DNA of 64,000 nucleotides from Belliella pelovolcani. GTDB lineage: Bacteria > Bacteroidota > Bacteroidia > Cytophagales > Cyclobacteriaceae. Where the stretch lies: the NCBI RefSeq assembly GCF_900156785.1, contig NZ_FTOP01000003.1, positions 1-64,000 of the forward strand, read 5' to 3'. Below the pieces are notes generated by a model. It was not told the DNA's origin. It saw only the letters and a list, made by a program, of their open reading frames with translations, and ran no database searches. Shown here one piece after another: positions 11,727-19,942 of the stretch. Position 1 is the first letter of the stretch, and each line of letters begins with the position of its first letter. The position numbers and the translations under genes are program-made.

Positions 11727-11933
11727 TTATTCCTTTTCCTTTTTGATCAATCTTGTCTCGTAAAAAGTGACCATATCAGGTTCATAGTCTAAGAAATACA
11801 AGTTAGGCTTTACCCATAACCTACCTTTTTTATCAAATGATTGTAAGGTGAGCTTTGGCGAAATGGTAGACGGAGCACTATAAGATCCATCACTTTCTCT
11901 TACAATAAGTTTGAGTTTGTCTTTTTCATAGTA
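11727..11933 (-). pseudogene. In-frame C-terminal remnant of a third propeller-lipoprotein paralog
   Basis: Immediately after the TAA stop of the gene at 11934-13082, and in the same frame, 68 further codons run to a second TAA at 11727-11729. They begin YYEKDKLKLIVRE and end TRLIKKEKE. Aligned without gaps to the last 61 residues of the upstream protein they share 28 identities by hand count, concentrated in KLIVRE-DGSYS-PS, EPD and YE. The piece has no start codon or signal peptide of its own. It is best explained as what is left of a tandem duplicate after a deletion. Stop-codon readthrough adding a second C-terminus is a less likely alternative. Confidence 0.75.
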
Positions 11934-13082
11934 TTATTTACTTGATTTCCTGACTAGTTTTAATTCATAAACCGTAATCTGGTCAGGTTCGAATTCCATT
12001 TCATGAACATTCTGGTGTGCCCAAATCCTACCTTTTGAATCAACCCTAGAAATTCTATATCTCTTTGTTATAATACTTGGCTGGCTATAACTGCCGTCAC
12101 CTTCTCTTACAATCAGTTTTTCAGGGTCAAGTTTAGAGATCATTTCCCTTCTTTCTTCACTGGAGACTTCATTGCCCGGTAATTCACTTAATTTCAATCC
12201 AGATCTATAGGTTAAAACATGCCTGTCTTCTACCTGAAATAAGTGAGTGATTTCTCCAGATCTGTCAACTGGTGTTTCATAATCTTGCTGCCCGCCAATT
12301 TCATATCCACGGTTCAAAATAAACTTATCAAAGGGTATTTTTTCAGACTTGAATTCAGCATGATTATCCAAGTCAAATTGATAAAATAAAGAATCGTTTT
12401 GGTGTGTGAAATACACGATGTGATCTTGCACTTGAAAATGTGGTTTGATAAAATCAAAAGCCTCTGTGCCCTTTGCGTACCTACTGTTTGGGTGAAAAGG
12501 AATGATTGGAGAAAATGATTCTTGTTCTGAATCAATCAGATCAAGGGTATTGTATTCTTGATAATATTGGAGCATATTGGATCGAGCATCGACCTGCGGG
12601 CCTCCTGTGAAGGCTACAAAGGTTGGCTTACCTGCTTTTTTGCCCGCATGTAAATGATCAAAACCTGAATAGATCATTCCCTTATGCGGATAAGGCTTTT
12701 TGAAGCTTTTCTCCAGATTAAAGTCCATATCATAAATATTGAATTTTGATATTCCCAATACTCCGATCTTATCGTTAGAGAATGTCGCTCCCAATACAAA
12801 TTGACCAAATGCATCTGGTGCATCTTGAGGTTTATCAAATACTGAAACTTTCTCTCCAGCTTTATTGAATATCATAAGTTGATTCTCTTCAGAGAAAAGG
12901 AAAAGATCTTTTTCTGCATGTATAGCTAGCAACTCTAAATTCCCCAAATAATCAATGGTTAGTGAATCTATGATTTCCAATTCATAGGTGAAATTTCCAT
13001 TCTTTTCATTAGACTTGTTACTTTCACAAGCGCAATTAAAAATGGCTAAACTTATTAAAATGAATAAATATTTCTTGCTCAT
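11934..13082 (-). CDS. Six-bladed beta-propeller-like lipoprotein (DUF4221-like), copy 2
   Basis: A 382-residue exported lipoprotein with a signal peptide and a Cys-rich lipobox (FNCACESN, lipidated Cys at 17 or 19). The mature part opens with the family hallmark YELEIIDSLTIDYLG and then shows repeated beta-rich units (for example GVLGISKFNIYDMDF) as in six-bladed propeller or DUF4221 proteins of Bacteroidetes. The function is unknown, and no enzyme motif is evident. It overlaps the upstream paralog by 4 bp (ATGA), so the two are translationally coupled. An in-frame remnant of a third copy follows its stop codon. Confidence 0.85.
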   Translation of the reverse strand: MSKKYLFILISLAIFNCACESNKSNEKNGNFTYELEIIDSLTIDYLGNLELLAIHAEKDLFLFSEENQLMIFNKAGEKVSVFDKPQDAPDAFGQFVLGATFSNDKIGVLGISKFNIYDMDFNLEKSFKKPYPHKGMIYSGFDHLHAGKKAGKPTFVAFTGGPQVDARSNMLQYYQEYNTLDLIDSEQESFSPIIPFHPNSRYAKGTEAFDFIKPHFQVQDHIVYFTHQNDSLFYQFDLDNHAEFKSEKIPFDKFILNRGYEIGGQQDYETPVDRSGEITHLFQVEDRHVLTYRSGLKLSELPGNEVSSEERREMISKLDPEKLIVREGDGSYSQPSIITKRYRISRVDSKGRIWAHQNVHEMEFEPDQITVYELKLVRKSSK

Positions 13083-14263
13083 TCTACAGCTTTTAATTTT
13101 GCCTTGAAAATCAATTCATAATCCAATTCCTCCTCTCTGTTGTAACTCAGCCAATAAATTCCATCTTTATCAACAAATTCTATATTCCCTACATTCTCAG
13201 GGAGATTGATTGGCTTAATTGTTCCATCATCTCCAAGAAAAGCATATTTCCTCTTATTCATTTTGAAGATTGCAGAGAAAGCGTCCATAGGGTTTTCTAG
13301 CCCTTCATTGACTTCATTATATTCAGTTTCTGTCAACCCATTAGTATAGTGAATCAAGACCATTTCATTGTGGGTAATAATTTTATCTATACTTCCATAT
13401 GTGAAATCTTTGATGTTGATTCCAACATTGTCATCTTCAGCTTTGTCAGGTGAAATTCCATCCTTTTGAATAAACTTATCAAAGAGCATATTTATTTCCT
13501 TAATTGGCTTTTCAAGATCATTTAAGCTATAAACCCAAAGCTTAGGCTCGTTTTTAAAAGCAATATATAAATTGCCATTTTGAATATCCATGGCAGGTGA
13601 AGCCGTAAGTAGATTGTGGATTTTTTCTGGATTCTTAAATTTTGATCCTTCCGGAAGTGGTAAAGATGCTGTGAAATCCCCACTCTTGAAATCACTTATC
13701 TCTAATTGAGTTGACTTGGGATTAATATAAAAGGTACTACTTTCATCTCTACCCATAAAGTGGGTTAAAGCCCTATCTTCATCTAGAAAATGTAGTATGT
13801 TTGCATTCGAAATTGTCAATGAAAGACTAACTGAGAAACCAGGTTTGGCAGTTCTTGTTAACTCTCCCTGAAAATTATAAGCATATACTCCCTTAGAACC
13901 TAAAATCGCCCATTCATTTTCTTTTACAAACTGGGGCCTGGAAAGTGCACTTCCTCCAATGCCATCAGGTTGATCACCTGATTTATTGAAAGTTCCGAGA
14001 ACCTCTCCCATTGTAGAAAATAAGAGGACATCCGAATTCTGATAGTTGTAGCCCAAAATATATTTTCCATCAATACTAATATCAGACCAGCTGAGTGCAC
14101 CCAAATAGTCTATCATTACCGAATCAATGATTTCTAATTCATAGGATTCTGCTGCTAATAGCACATCGTTACGCGAGTCCTTATTCCCGCAACTGATTTG
14201 AAATAAAATAGACCCAAGTATAATTGCGCCTGCGTAAATTCTGGTAAAGTAGAGCTTGCTCAT
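13079..14263 (-). CDS. Six-bladed beta-propeller-like lipoprotein (DUF4221-like), copy 1
   Basis: A 394-residue exported lipoprotein: N-terminal hydrophobic signal ending in FQISCGNKD (lipobox Cys25). The mature start YELEIIDSVMIDYLG is nearly identical to that of the following gene, while the rest is more diverged; both share an FDKFI motif about two thirds along. First gene of a small tandem family of two complete copies plus a remnant. Likely anchored in the outer membrane or facing the periplasm. Ligand and role are unknown, and I do not see catalytic residues. The DUF4221 label is from memory of the family's look and is tentative. Confidence 0.85.
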   Translation of the reverse strand: MSKLYFTRIYAGAIILGSILFQISCGNKDSRNDVLLAAESYELEIIDSVMIDYLGALSWSDISIDGKYILGYNYQNSDVLLFSTMGEVLGTFNKSGDQPDGIGGSALSRPQFVKENEWAILGSKGVYAYNFQGELTRTAKPGFSVSLSLTISNANILHFLDEDRALTHFMGRDESSTFYINPKSTQLEISDFKSGDFTASLPLPEGSKFKNPEKIHNLLTASPAMDIQNGNLYIAFKNEPKLWVYSLNDLEKPIKEINMLFDKFIQKDGISPDKAEDDNVGINIKDFTYGSIDKIITHNEMVLIHYTNGLTETEYNEVNEGLENPMDAFSAIFKMNKRKYAFLGDDGTIKPINLPENVGNIEFVDKDGIYWLSYNREEELDYELIFKAKLKAVE

Positions 14264-14321
14264 TATTTAATTCTAAAAGATATGAGGTAAATGAATTTTA
14301 AACTGAAAAATAAAATTAGTT

Positions 14322-14358
14322 AAAAAAGTAAACTAAGCAAGTCTTGCCTGCTTAGTTT
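14322..14358 (-). terminator. Rho-independent terminator of the DUF6340 gene
   Basis: Stem TGCTTAGTTT (14349-14358) with AAACTAAGCA (14330-14339), 9-nt loop, then on the minus strand a T-rich run at 14322-14329. The stem overlaps the stop codon of the gene at 14352-15419. Confidence 0.75.
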
Positions 14359-15419
14359 TCTCTAGAAAGTTGTTGACGAAGTCTTTCCTCTTGACTCATC
14401 CTGACATTGAGTTGATTGGAGTATGTACGACCTTGTTTGAACCCGTAATCTGTGTAGGCTTTTCCAGCCCAGTATTTTGCGGACTCCAGATCTCCTAGCA
14501 CTTCGAAACCTACGGCTATATTGTAGCAAATTCTACCACCTGATTTGTCTCTATTTGGGAAATTCAAGCCATTTTCCCATACATCTATGGCTTCTTCCCA
14601 GCGATTGACTTCTGCTAATCTAGCTCCTCTAGCCAATGCAGGATTTTCTTTAGGCTTTTGGTAAAGAGTTCTGTTGATACTAAGGTACATGGGGGCAATT
14701 CTTCTGGCATAACTTGCTCCAGCGACTTGTCCTACATATTGGGTAGCTTTGACTTTATCTATCAATAGTGCCAAAGCCTGCGTTCTGGTTTCAGCCTCTG
14801 CTGACCACAGGTTGGTTTTTTCAAAATCTCTTTGATCAGCGATATTTTTGGTCAAAGGATCATAGAACCTAAACCCAACTTGAACAGAGGCTATACCTTC
14901 GGCGTAGATGCCTTGAACTTCGACTGTCCTAGCATTTCTTCCTTCACCCTCTTTCTTTTTGATTAGCTGTCTTTTATCAGTGACGATGAAGTCGGAGCTG
15001 AATTTTTCCAAGGCAAGAACCGCATCCGCATTGTATTCTCTACATAATGCTTCTATTTGAGGCCATGTCAAGGGGTTTGGGAAAGTCTGTGCAAATAATC
15101 CTCCTCTTAGACGTTCTCTTGCTCTGATCACTTCGAATCTTGGTGAGGTGTTTAGCTCTTGCTGAATTGTGGCAATAGTAGCCTCCACCGCATTGCGGAC
15201 TTCAAATGGAGCTTCTCCAGATATTAAGCCTTCCAAAACAGCTAAATTTTCGTTTTGAGGGGCGGTTCTATCCACAATCAGAAGTCTCTGCACATGGTTG
15301 GGAACATCGATTTCGGCTGGCATGAGTCTAGACATGCTGATGTTTTTGGTACATGCACCAAGCCATAGCAATAATACCAGCAGGGAAAGTGAAAGAAAGA
15401 AGGGTTTGAGTTTTGTCAT
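14352..15419 (-). CDS. DUF6340-type TPR lipoprotein
   Basis: A 355-residue lipoprotein with a strong signal peptide and lipobox (LLLWLGAC, Cys23). The N-terminal part (NVQRLLIVDRTAPQNEN-like start, then a domain around residues 100-150 with NADAVLALEKFSSDF) and a C-terminal helical repeat region with TPR character (LAEVNRWEEAIDVWENGL, IAVGFEVLGDLESAKYW) match proteins annotated as DUF6340 in Bacteroidetes. The role is unknown; an envelope assembly or stress function is guesswork. A lone gene with its own terminator. Confidence 0.8.
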   Translation of the reverse strand: MTKLKPFFLSLSLLVLLLWLGACTKNISMSRLMPAEIDVPNHVQRLLIVDRTAPQNENLAVLEGLISGEAPFEVRNAVEATIATIQQELNTSPRFEVIRARERLRGGLFAQTFPNPLTWPQIEALCREYNADAVLALEKFSSDFIVTDKRQLIKKKEGEGRNARTVEVQGIYAEGIASVQVGFRFYDPLTKNIADQRDFEKTNLWSAEAETRTQALALLIDKVKATQYVGQVAGASYARRIAPMYLSINRTLYQKPKENPALARGARLAEVNRWEEAIDVWENGLNFPNRDKSGGRICYNIAVGFEVLGDLESAKYWAGKAYTDYGFKQGRTYSNQLNVRMSQEERLRQQLSREN

Positions 15420-15440
15420 ATCAATTTTGAAAATCCCTCA

Positions 15441-15474
15441 AAAATAGAAAAGCCACTGACAAGCAATGGCTTTT
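15441..15474 (-). terminator. Rho-independent terminator of the subunit-3/GMC operon
   Basis: AAAAGCCA (minus-strand copy of 15467-15474) pairs with TGGCTTTT (15448-15455) across an 11-nt loop, followed on the minus strand by CTATTTTT. It sits 14 bp past the stop of the gene at 15488-16201. Confidence 0.75.
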
Positions 15475-15487
15475 TTTTCGATTATTT

Positions 15488-16201
15488 TTATCCCTTCCTT
15501 ATAATATTTCCTTCATCATCCCATTGGGCCAGTTCTCCTCGTTCTTCTGGTTTGAGATACACGTCTTTGTATACTTCGGGGAGCTCAAATCCATGTGCTT
15601 TCATGATATGGTCAGGTACGCCATTCCAAACATTCGGTGTATTACCTACATAGCCTAAGTATTTGAAACCTGGTTCTGTAGTGAAGTAGCCTGTGGCAGT
15701 GAGGTTTCTAAGCATATTGAAGAACTTGACACCACCTTCATTTTCAGTGCTTGCTTTGTCAGGCCAAGCGATGGCTTCGATGATTTCTAACTTTTGGGAA
15801 TCATCCAATTCAAGAAATACTTTCCCAAAATGATCTTCCCCATAATGATCCAGCCACATCAGTCCACCCCGCATGGGAGTTTGATATCCAGGGTAGTCTT
15901 TCATCATGAATTCAATAAAATCTACCACGCCCACTTCTGTAGCAGCGGGAGATTCTTCATCCGCTGGTATAATGATATCTACCAATACTTCTAGTTTCTT
16001 CTTCTCTTCTTCAGTCAAAAAGGTCTCAGAAAGCAATTTTTGATCGATTATTTTTTCCTCCTCAGTTCTGCCTCCCTTAGTTCCTCCAGAGATTTGAGGG
16101 GAGTAGGTGAGTTGCTTTTCTTCAGGGCTGCAATTGGTCAACAAGAAGCCTGATGCCAAGGCTCCAGTGAATAGTAGTTTGAGGTTTTCTCTTCTGTTCA
16201 T
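15488..16201 (-). CDS. Gluconate 2-dehydrogenase subunit 3-family protein (Tat signal)
   Basis: A 237-residue small subunit of a periplasmic GMC-type dehydrogenase. The N-terminus carries a twin-arginine motif (NRRENLKLL) and a lipobox (FLLTNC, Cys24), so it is probably a Tat-exported lipoprotein. The body (LLSETFLTEEEKKKLEVLVDIIIPADEESPAATE and the FIEFMMKDYPG stretch, quoted here only as region markers around residues 55-115) is typical of the family. In known sugar dehydrogenases this subunit chaperones and exports the flavin subunit. It starts 10 bp after the GMC gene and forms an operon with it. Confidence 0.88.
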   Translation of the reverse strand: MNRRENLKLLFTGALASGFLLTNCSPEEKQLTYSPQISGGTKGGRTEEEKIIDQKLLSETFLTEEEKKKLEVLVDIIIPADEESPAATEVGVVDFIEFMMKDYPGYQTPMRGGLMWLDHYGEDHFGKVFLELDDSQKLEIIEAIAWPDKASTENEGGVKFFNMLRNLTATGYFTTEPGFKYLGYVGNTPNVWNGVPDHIMKAHGFELPEVYKDVYLKPEERGELAQWDDEGNIIRKG

Positions 16202-16211
16202 GGTCTTGGAT

Positions 16212-17954
16212 TTAGATGTTTTTCTTTTTCAATTCTGATACGATATAATCTGAAGTTCTCCAGCTTAATGCTAGAATTGTCCATGTAGGGTTTTTATCTG
16301 CTTGAGACACAAAAGGTCCAGCATCCACCACGAACAAATTATCGCAATCATGTGCTTGGCAATTGCTATTCAAAACAGAAGTCGCTGGATCGTTACCCAT
16401 TCTTGTAGTGCCTACTTCATGGATTATTCGACCAGGTGTAGCTAAGCCATATTTAGACTCTGGTCCAGGTTTGTTTCCTAGTAAAATAGCACCTGCGTTG
16501 GTTAGGATCTCTTCAAAGGTGTCGTGCATGTGTTTGGCTTGCTTGATTTCATGTTCAGTCCACTGATAATGAAACCTCAAGACAGGAATACCATATTTAT
16601 CCACCACATTAGGGTCAATCTCACAGTAGTTGCTGTATTGAGGAATACTCTCACCTCGTCCTGACATACCTAGGGTAGAGCCTTGAATCCTTCTTATATC
16701 TTTTTTTAGACCTTCTCCATAGCCTCCATTTGGGCTTGGATTCCCAAATTCATCCTTGAGGTATTTGCGCATGGTGTCCATAGAGAAGCCTACACCATAA
16801 GATGGCATGCCCATTCCTCCCCAGTATTCGATATGATAGCCGCGGGCAAAATCCAATTTCTTATTGTCCAACCACCAAGGGGTATACACGTGCATACCGC
16901 CTACACCATCTTCATTGTAACGCTCTCTTTCCATCAGTTCGGGGAGTATGCCCATTCTGTCGGCGCCAGTGGAATCATGCAGGTATCTGCCTACCATGCC
17001 ACTGCTGTTTCCGATTCCGTCTGGGTGGGATTTGGATTTGGAGTTGAGCATGATACGAGCAGACTCACATGCAGAAGCACCTAGTACGACCACTCTTGAT
17101 CTCAGCTTGTATTCTTTCATGTCCACTTTGCTGATGAAGGATACTCCTGTGGCTTTGCCGCTATCATCTGTGGTGACTTTTCTAACCATACTGTTGGTGA
17201 AAAGATCGACTTTCCCTTTTTTCATAGCGGGATGGAGCAAGCAAGTACCTGAAGAAAAATCCGCATAAGCTTGACAGGCCCTGTTGCACTGCGCACAGAA
17301 AAAACAAACACCACGGTCATTGTTGATTGGTTTGGTCAAAACAGAAAGCCTTGAAGGGATCACAGGGATATTTACCTTCTTAGCACCTTTCATCATATAA
17401 AGTTCATGTAGCCTAGGCTTAGGTGGAGGAAGAAAAAATCCATCAGGCTCATTGTGCCAGCCTTCCTTGGAACCAAATACACCAATCAATTTATCTACTT
17501 TATCATAATATGGCTTGAGCTCATCATAACCTATTGGCCAATCATGTCCAAGTCCATCAATACTGGCTCTTTTGAAATCATCTGGACCAAAGCGTAGCGA
17601 AATTCTTCCCCAGTGATTGGTGCGACCACCGACCATTCTAGACCTAAACCAATCAAAGCTGGTTCCTCTAGCGCGGGTGTAAGGCTCACCTTCAATGTCC
17701 CAGCCGCCTATCGCCGCGTCAAAGTCACCAAATGGTCTGATTCGTGTACCACTTCCTCTCCGAGGGGACTCCCATGGGAAGCGCATCTGGGTGCGATCCT
17801 CGTCTTTGGCAGGGTCAAAATCTCCTCCTGCCTCTATGACTGCTACAGATAGTCCTGCTTCAGATAAAACTTTGGAGGCCATACCACCTCCAGCTCCAGA
17901 ACCCACTATGATGACATCATAGGATTCCGCCGTTGATTTGATTTCAAAACTCAT
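16212..17954 (-). CDS. GMC-family flavin dehydrogenase with Cys cluster
   Basis: A 580-residue FAD-dependent GMC oxidoreductase oxidising a sugar or alcohol group. The dinucleotide fold is at 13-24 (DVIIVGSGAGGG), and the C-terminal catalytic region has HEVGTTRMG and NPTWTI. A cluster Cys217, Cys220, Cys223, Cys227 plus Cys238 lies where FAD-glucose dehydrogenases carry a [3Fe-4S] centre, so electron exit through an Fe-S cluster is likely (inference). There is no signal peptide; export by riding with the Tat-signal partner encoded 10 bp downstream is the known pattern for such pairs. No cytochrome c subunit gene follows. The natural substrate is not predictable from sequence. Confidence 0.9.
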   Translation of the reverse strand: MSFEIKSTAESYDVIIVGSGAGGGMASKVLSEAGLSVAVIEAGGDFDPAKDEDRTQMRFPWESPRRGSGTRIRPFGDFDAAIGGWDIEGEPYTRARGTSFDWFRSRMVGGRTNHWGRISLRFGPDDFKRASIDGLGHDWPIGYDELKPYYDKVDKLIGVFGSKEGWHNEPDGFFLPPPKPRLHELYMMKGAKKVNIPVIPSRLSVLTKPINNDRGVCFFCAQCNRACQAYADFSSGTCLLHPAMKKGKVDLFTNSMVRKVTTDDSGKATGVSFISKVDMKEYKLRSRVVVLGASACESARIMLNSKSKSHPDGIGNSSGMVGRYLHDSTGADRMGILPELMERERYNEDGVGGMHVYTPWWLDNKKLDFARGYHIEYWGGMGMPSYGVGFSMDTMRKYLKDEFGNPSPNGGYGEGLKKDIRRIQGSTLGMSGRGESIPQYSNYCEIDPNVVDKYGIPVLRFHYQWTEHEIKQAKHMHDTFEEILTNAGAILLGNKPGPESKYGLATPGRIIHEVGTTRMGNDPATSVLNSNCQAHDCDNLFVVDAGPFVSQADKNPTWTILALSWRTSDYIVSELKKKNI

Positions 17955-18019
17955 GAAATAGATTTATTTTGGGTTGGAAGAGTAAGATTGTTAAAAAAAA
18001 TGGAAATCAGAAATTATTG

Positions 18020-18215
18020 AGGATAGAACGCTGAACTTGTCCCGATAGAATGCGGATGACGCCGATTGTGCGGATATACGCAGATGCAATTTGGGTCTCA
18101 TGGAATACGTGGATTTCTCAGATTTTTATCAGTGACTATCTGCTAGATCAGCGTAATCAGTGTTCTATGGACCGCGGAACCTGTCCAGAATATCGGGATG
18201 ACGCTATTATATTTA
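18020..18215. repeat. Imperfect palindromic intergenic repeat
   Basis: The 312-bp gap between the GMC gene and the esterase gene is GC-richer than its surroundings and holds a long degenerate inverted repeat. AGAATGCGGATGACGCCGAT near 18047 is mirrored by the complement of GATCAGCGTAATCAGTGTTCT near 18146-18166 (15 of 21 positions match), with outer arms TGTCCCGATA and TATCGGGATG. The CGGATGACGC / CAGCGTAATCAG phrasing is typical of mobile intergenic repeats seen in many Bacteroidetes and other environmental genomes. No transposase. A short open frame inside it is not a gene. Confidence 0.65.
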
Positions 18216-18266
18216 ATTCTATGGAGGGGCTTGGTACATCGTACTTTGTACTTTGTTCAAAAATAC

Positions 18267-18953
18267 TCACCCTTCAAGCATCGCCTCTATAAACGGCCAA
18301 ATGGTTTCAAATACGATTTGATGACCTTCTGCTGTAGGATGGATACCATCGGGAAGGTTTAGGTCAGGATCTCCAGCTACACCTTCCAGAAGAAAAGGAA
18401 TTAATTTCACATTTTCTTCTTCTGCTATTGTAGGGTACATGTTTTGAAACTCCCGTGTATATTCTTGTCCCATGTTAGGTGGGATTTGCATGCCTGCCAA
18501 TAAGATTTTGGTATCAGGATAGCGCGTCTTGACTAGGTTGATGATGCTTTTGAGATTTTTCTTAGTTTCGGTTAGGCTGATGCCTCTGAGTCCATCATTG
18601 CCGCCAAGTTCTAAGACGAATATGGCTGGTTTTTCTTCCAGGAACCAATCCAATCTACTCAAACCGCTTGCGGTGGTCTCTCCAGAAAGCCCTCCATTGA
18701 TCACTCGGTAAGCTAGTTCTAAGCTATCTATTCTGGCGGCAACCAAGCCAGGAAAAGATTCTTCTTCATCCAGACCATAACCAGCTGTAAGGCTATTGCC
18801 AAAAAATAGAATCAGGTCTTTACTGACTGTTTCCTCAGGTGTATTTTCTTCAATTTTTGCATTTTCTACCTCCTGATTGGAAGGAGTAGAGCAAGCAGAG
18901 AATATGAGAAAGCTTAAGCTGAGGTAAAGTGACAGGTTAAATATGTATTTCAT
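18267..18953 (-). CDS. TesA-like arylesterase/lysophospholipase, SGNH fold (lipoprotein)
   Basis: A 228-residue SGNH hydrolase of the TesA type. The four blocks are visible: GNSLT with nucleophile Ser54, NGGLSGETT with the oxyanion Gly, GGND with Asn119, and DGIHPT with Asp202 and His205. A signal peptide with lipobox (LIFSAC, Cys21) makes it a lipoprotein, followed by an acidic linker (residues 25-45). It would hydrolyse acyl or aryl esters in the periplasm or at the outer membrane. Divergent from a YbbA/YbbP-like ABC transporter, the same pairing as tesA-ybbA-ybbP in E. coli. Confidence 0.92.
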   Translation of the reverse strand: MKYIFNLSLYLSLSFLIFSACSTPSNQEVENAKIEENTPEETVSKDLILFFGNSLTAGYGLDEEESFPGLVAARIDSLELAYRVINGGLSGETTASGLSRLDWFLEEKPAIFVLELGGNDGLRGISLTETKKNLKSIINLVKTRYPDTKILLAGMQIPPNMGQEYTREFQNMYPTIAEEENVKLIPFLLEGVAGDPDLNLPDGIHPTAEGHQIVFETIWPFIEAMLEG

Positions 18954-19264
18954 GATCAGATTTTTTGAAAGCTTTGTTAGGGTATGTTTTCAAAAGATAA
19001 AGCTTGATTGACAAACAGGTATATCGAACTACAAGTTTTCAAATTTATAATTTTTACGTCAAAAGAAGGCTGATTATGAATTTGCAGTATATTTAAAATT
19101 GATGTGTTCGGTATGATACACTTTGGTCTTCATGATGCTTTAGGCTGTTGATGAATTGGTAATTGTGTATTCGTATTTTCAAAATCATCTAATTTCTATT
19201 GTTTTGATCTTTTTTCAAGGCAATTCAGTTTAACTCACTAGGTATCTCTTATCAAATAAAATCT
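18954..19264. other. Divergent intergenic region, esterase/ABC transporter
   Basis: 311 bp between divergent genes, AT-rich, presumably with both promoters. I see no small gene, terminator or clear operator here. Confidence 0.5.
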
Positions 19265-19942
19265 ATGGGAATATTAACCGTCAAAGACGTCTCCAAAACT
19301 TATCAGAGTGGGAGTAGAAAGCTTACAGTGTTGGATCAGGTCAATTTTGAAATTCTTGAAGGTGAGAGTATTGCTATCGTTGGGCCTTCTGGCTCTGGCA
19401 AGACCACACTTTTGGGACTTTGTGCTGGCTTGGACGCTGCGTCGACAGGTTCGGTGATATTGAATGGAGAAGCATTCGAAAAGCTCAATGAAGACCAGCG
19501 AGCCGCAGTGCGTAGCAGAGATGTTGGTTTTATTTTTCAAAACTTTCAATTGCTACCAACTCTTACCGCTTTGGAAAATGTGATGGTGCCGCTAGAGCTA
19601 AAAAAGAGGAAAGATGCCCGCTCAAAAGCCATGGAATTATTGGAAAAAGTAGGTCTCAAAGATCGGATGACGCACTATCCCACACAGTTGTCAGGAGGGG
19701 AGCAGCAGCGAGTTTCCATCGCACGTGCTTTTGCCAATGAACCTAAGATTCTTTTTGCTGATGAGCCGACTGGTAATCTGGATACAGAGACAGGAGAGAT
19801 GATAGAAGCGCTTATTTTTGATTTGAATAAAGCGCAAGGGACTACCTTAATTCTAGTGACGCACGATACGGAATTAGCGAAGCGTACGGATAGGATTATT
19901 CAGATCAAAGGTGGAAAAATACAGGAGGAATCAAATGGGTAA
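19265..19942 (+). CDS. ABC transporter ATP-binding protein, YbbA/LolD type
   Basis: A 225-residue ATPase subunit. Walker A G40-T48 (GPSGSGKTT), Q-loop Gln92, signature LSGGEQQ at 142-148, Walker B ILFADEP at 162-168, and the H-loop in LVTHDTE. The sequence belongs to the MacB/LolD/YbbA class that powers mechanotransmission rather than simple substrate passage. It is followed by a large FtsX-type permease whose start overlaps its end by 8 bp; an AGGAGG site inside this gene's last codons serves the permease. Confidence 0.95.
   Translation: MGILTVKDVSKTYQSGSRKLTVLDQVNFEILEGESIAIVGPSGSGKTTLLGLCAGLDAASTGSVILNGEAFEKLNEDQRAAVRSRDVGFIFQNFQLLPTLTALENVMVPLELKKRKDARSKAMELLEKVGLKDRMTHYPTQLSGGEQQRVSIARAFANEPKILFADEPTGNLDTETGEMIEALIFDLNKAQGTTLILVTHDTELAKRTDRIIQIKGGKIQEESNG
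19923..19928 (+). promoter_or_regulatory. Shine-Dalgarno site deciding the permease start
   Basis: AGGAGG lies 6 bp before the ATG at 19935. Strong Shine-Dalgarno sites are rare in this window, so it is good evidence for that start over an upstream in-frame ATG at 19911. Confidence 0.75.

Noticed and set aside
16802-17268. Several overlapping plus-strand frames within the GMC gene
   Set aside because: Antisense shadows of a well-supported flavoprotein with intact motifs.
18050-18292. 80-codon plus-strand open frame in the gap before the esterase gene
   Set aside because: It lies inside the palindromic repeat and runs into the esterase 3' end; composition follows the repeat, and no start signal or homology is visible.
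19911-19934. Upstream ATG for the YbbP-like permease
   Set aside because: The AGGAGG site is placed correctly for the ATG at 19935, and the earlier start would put extra basic residues before the family N-terminus.
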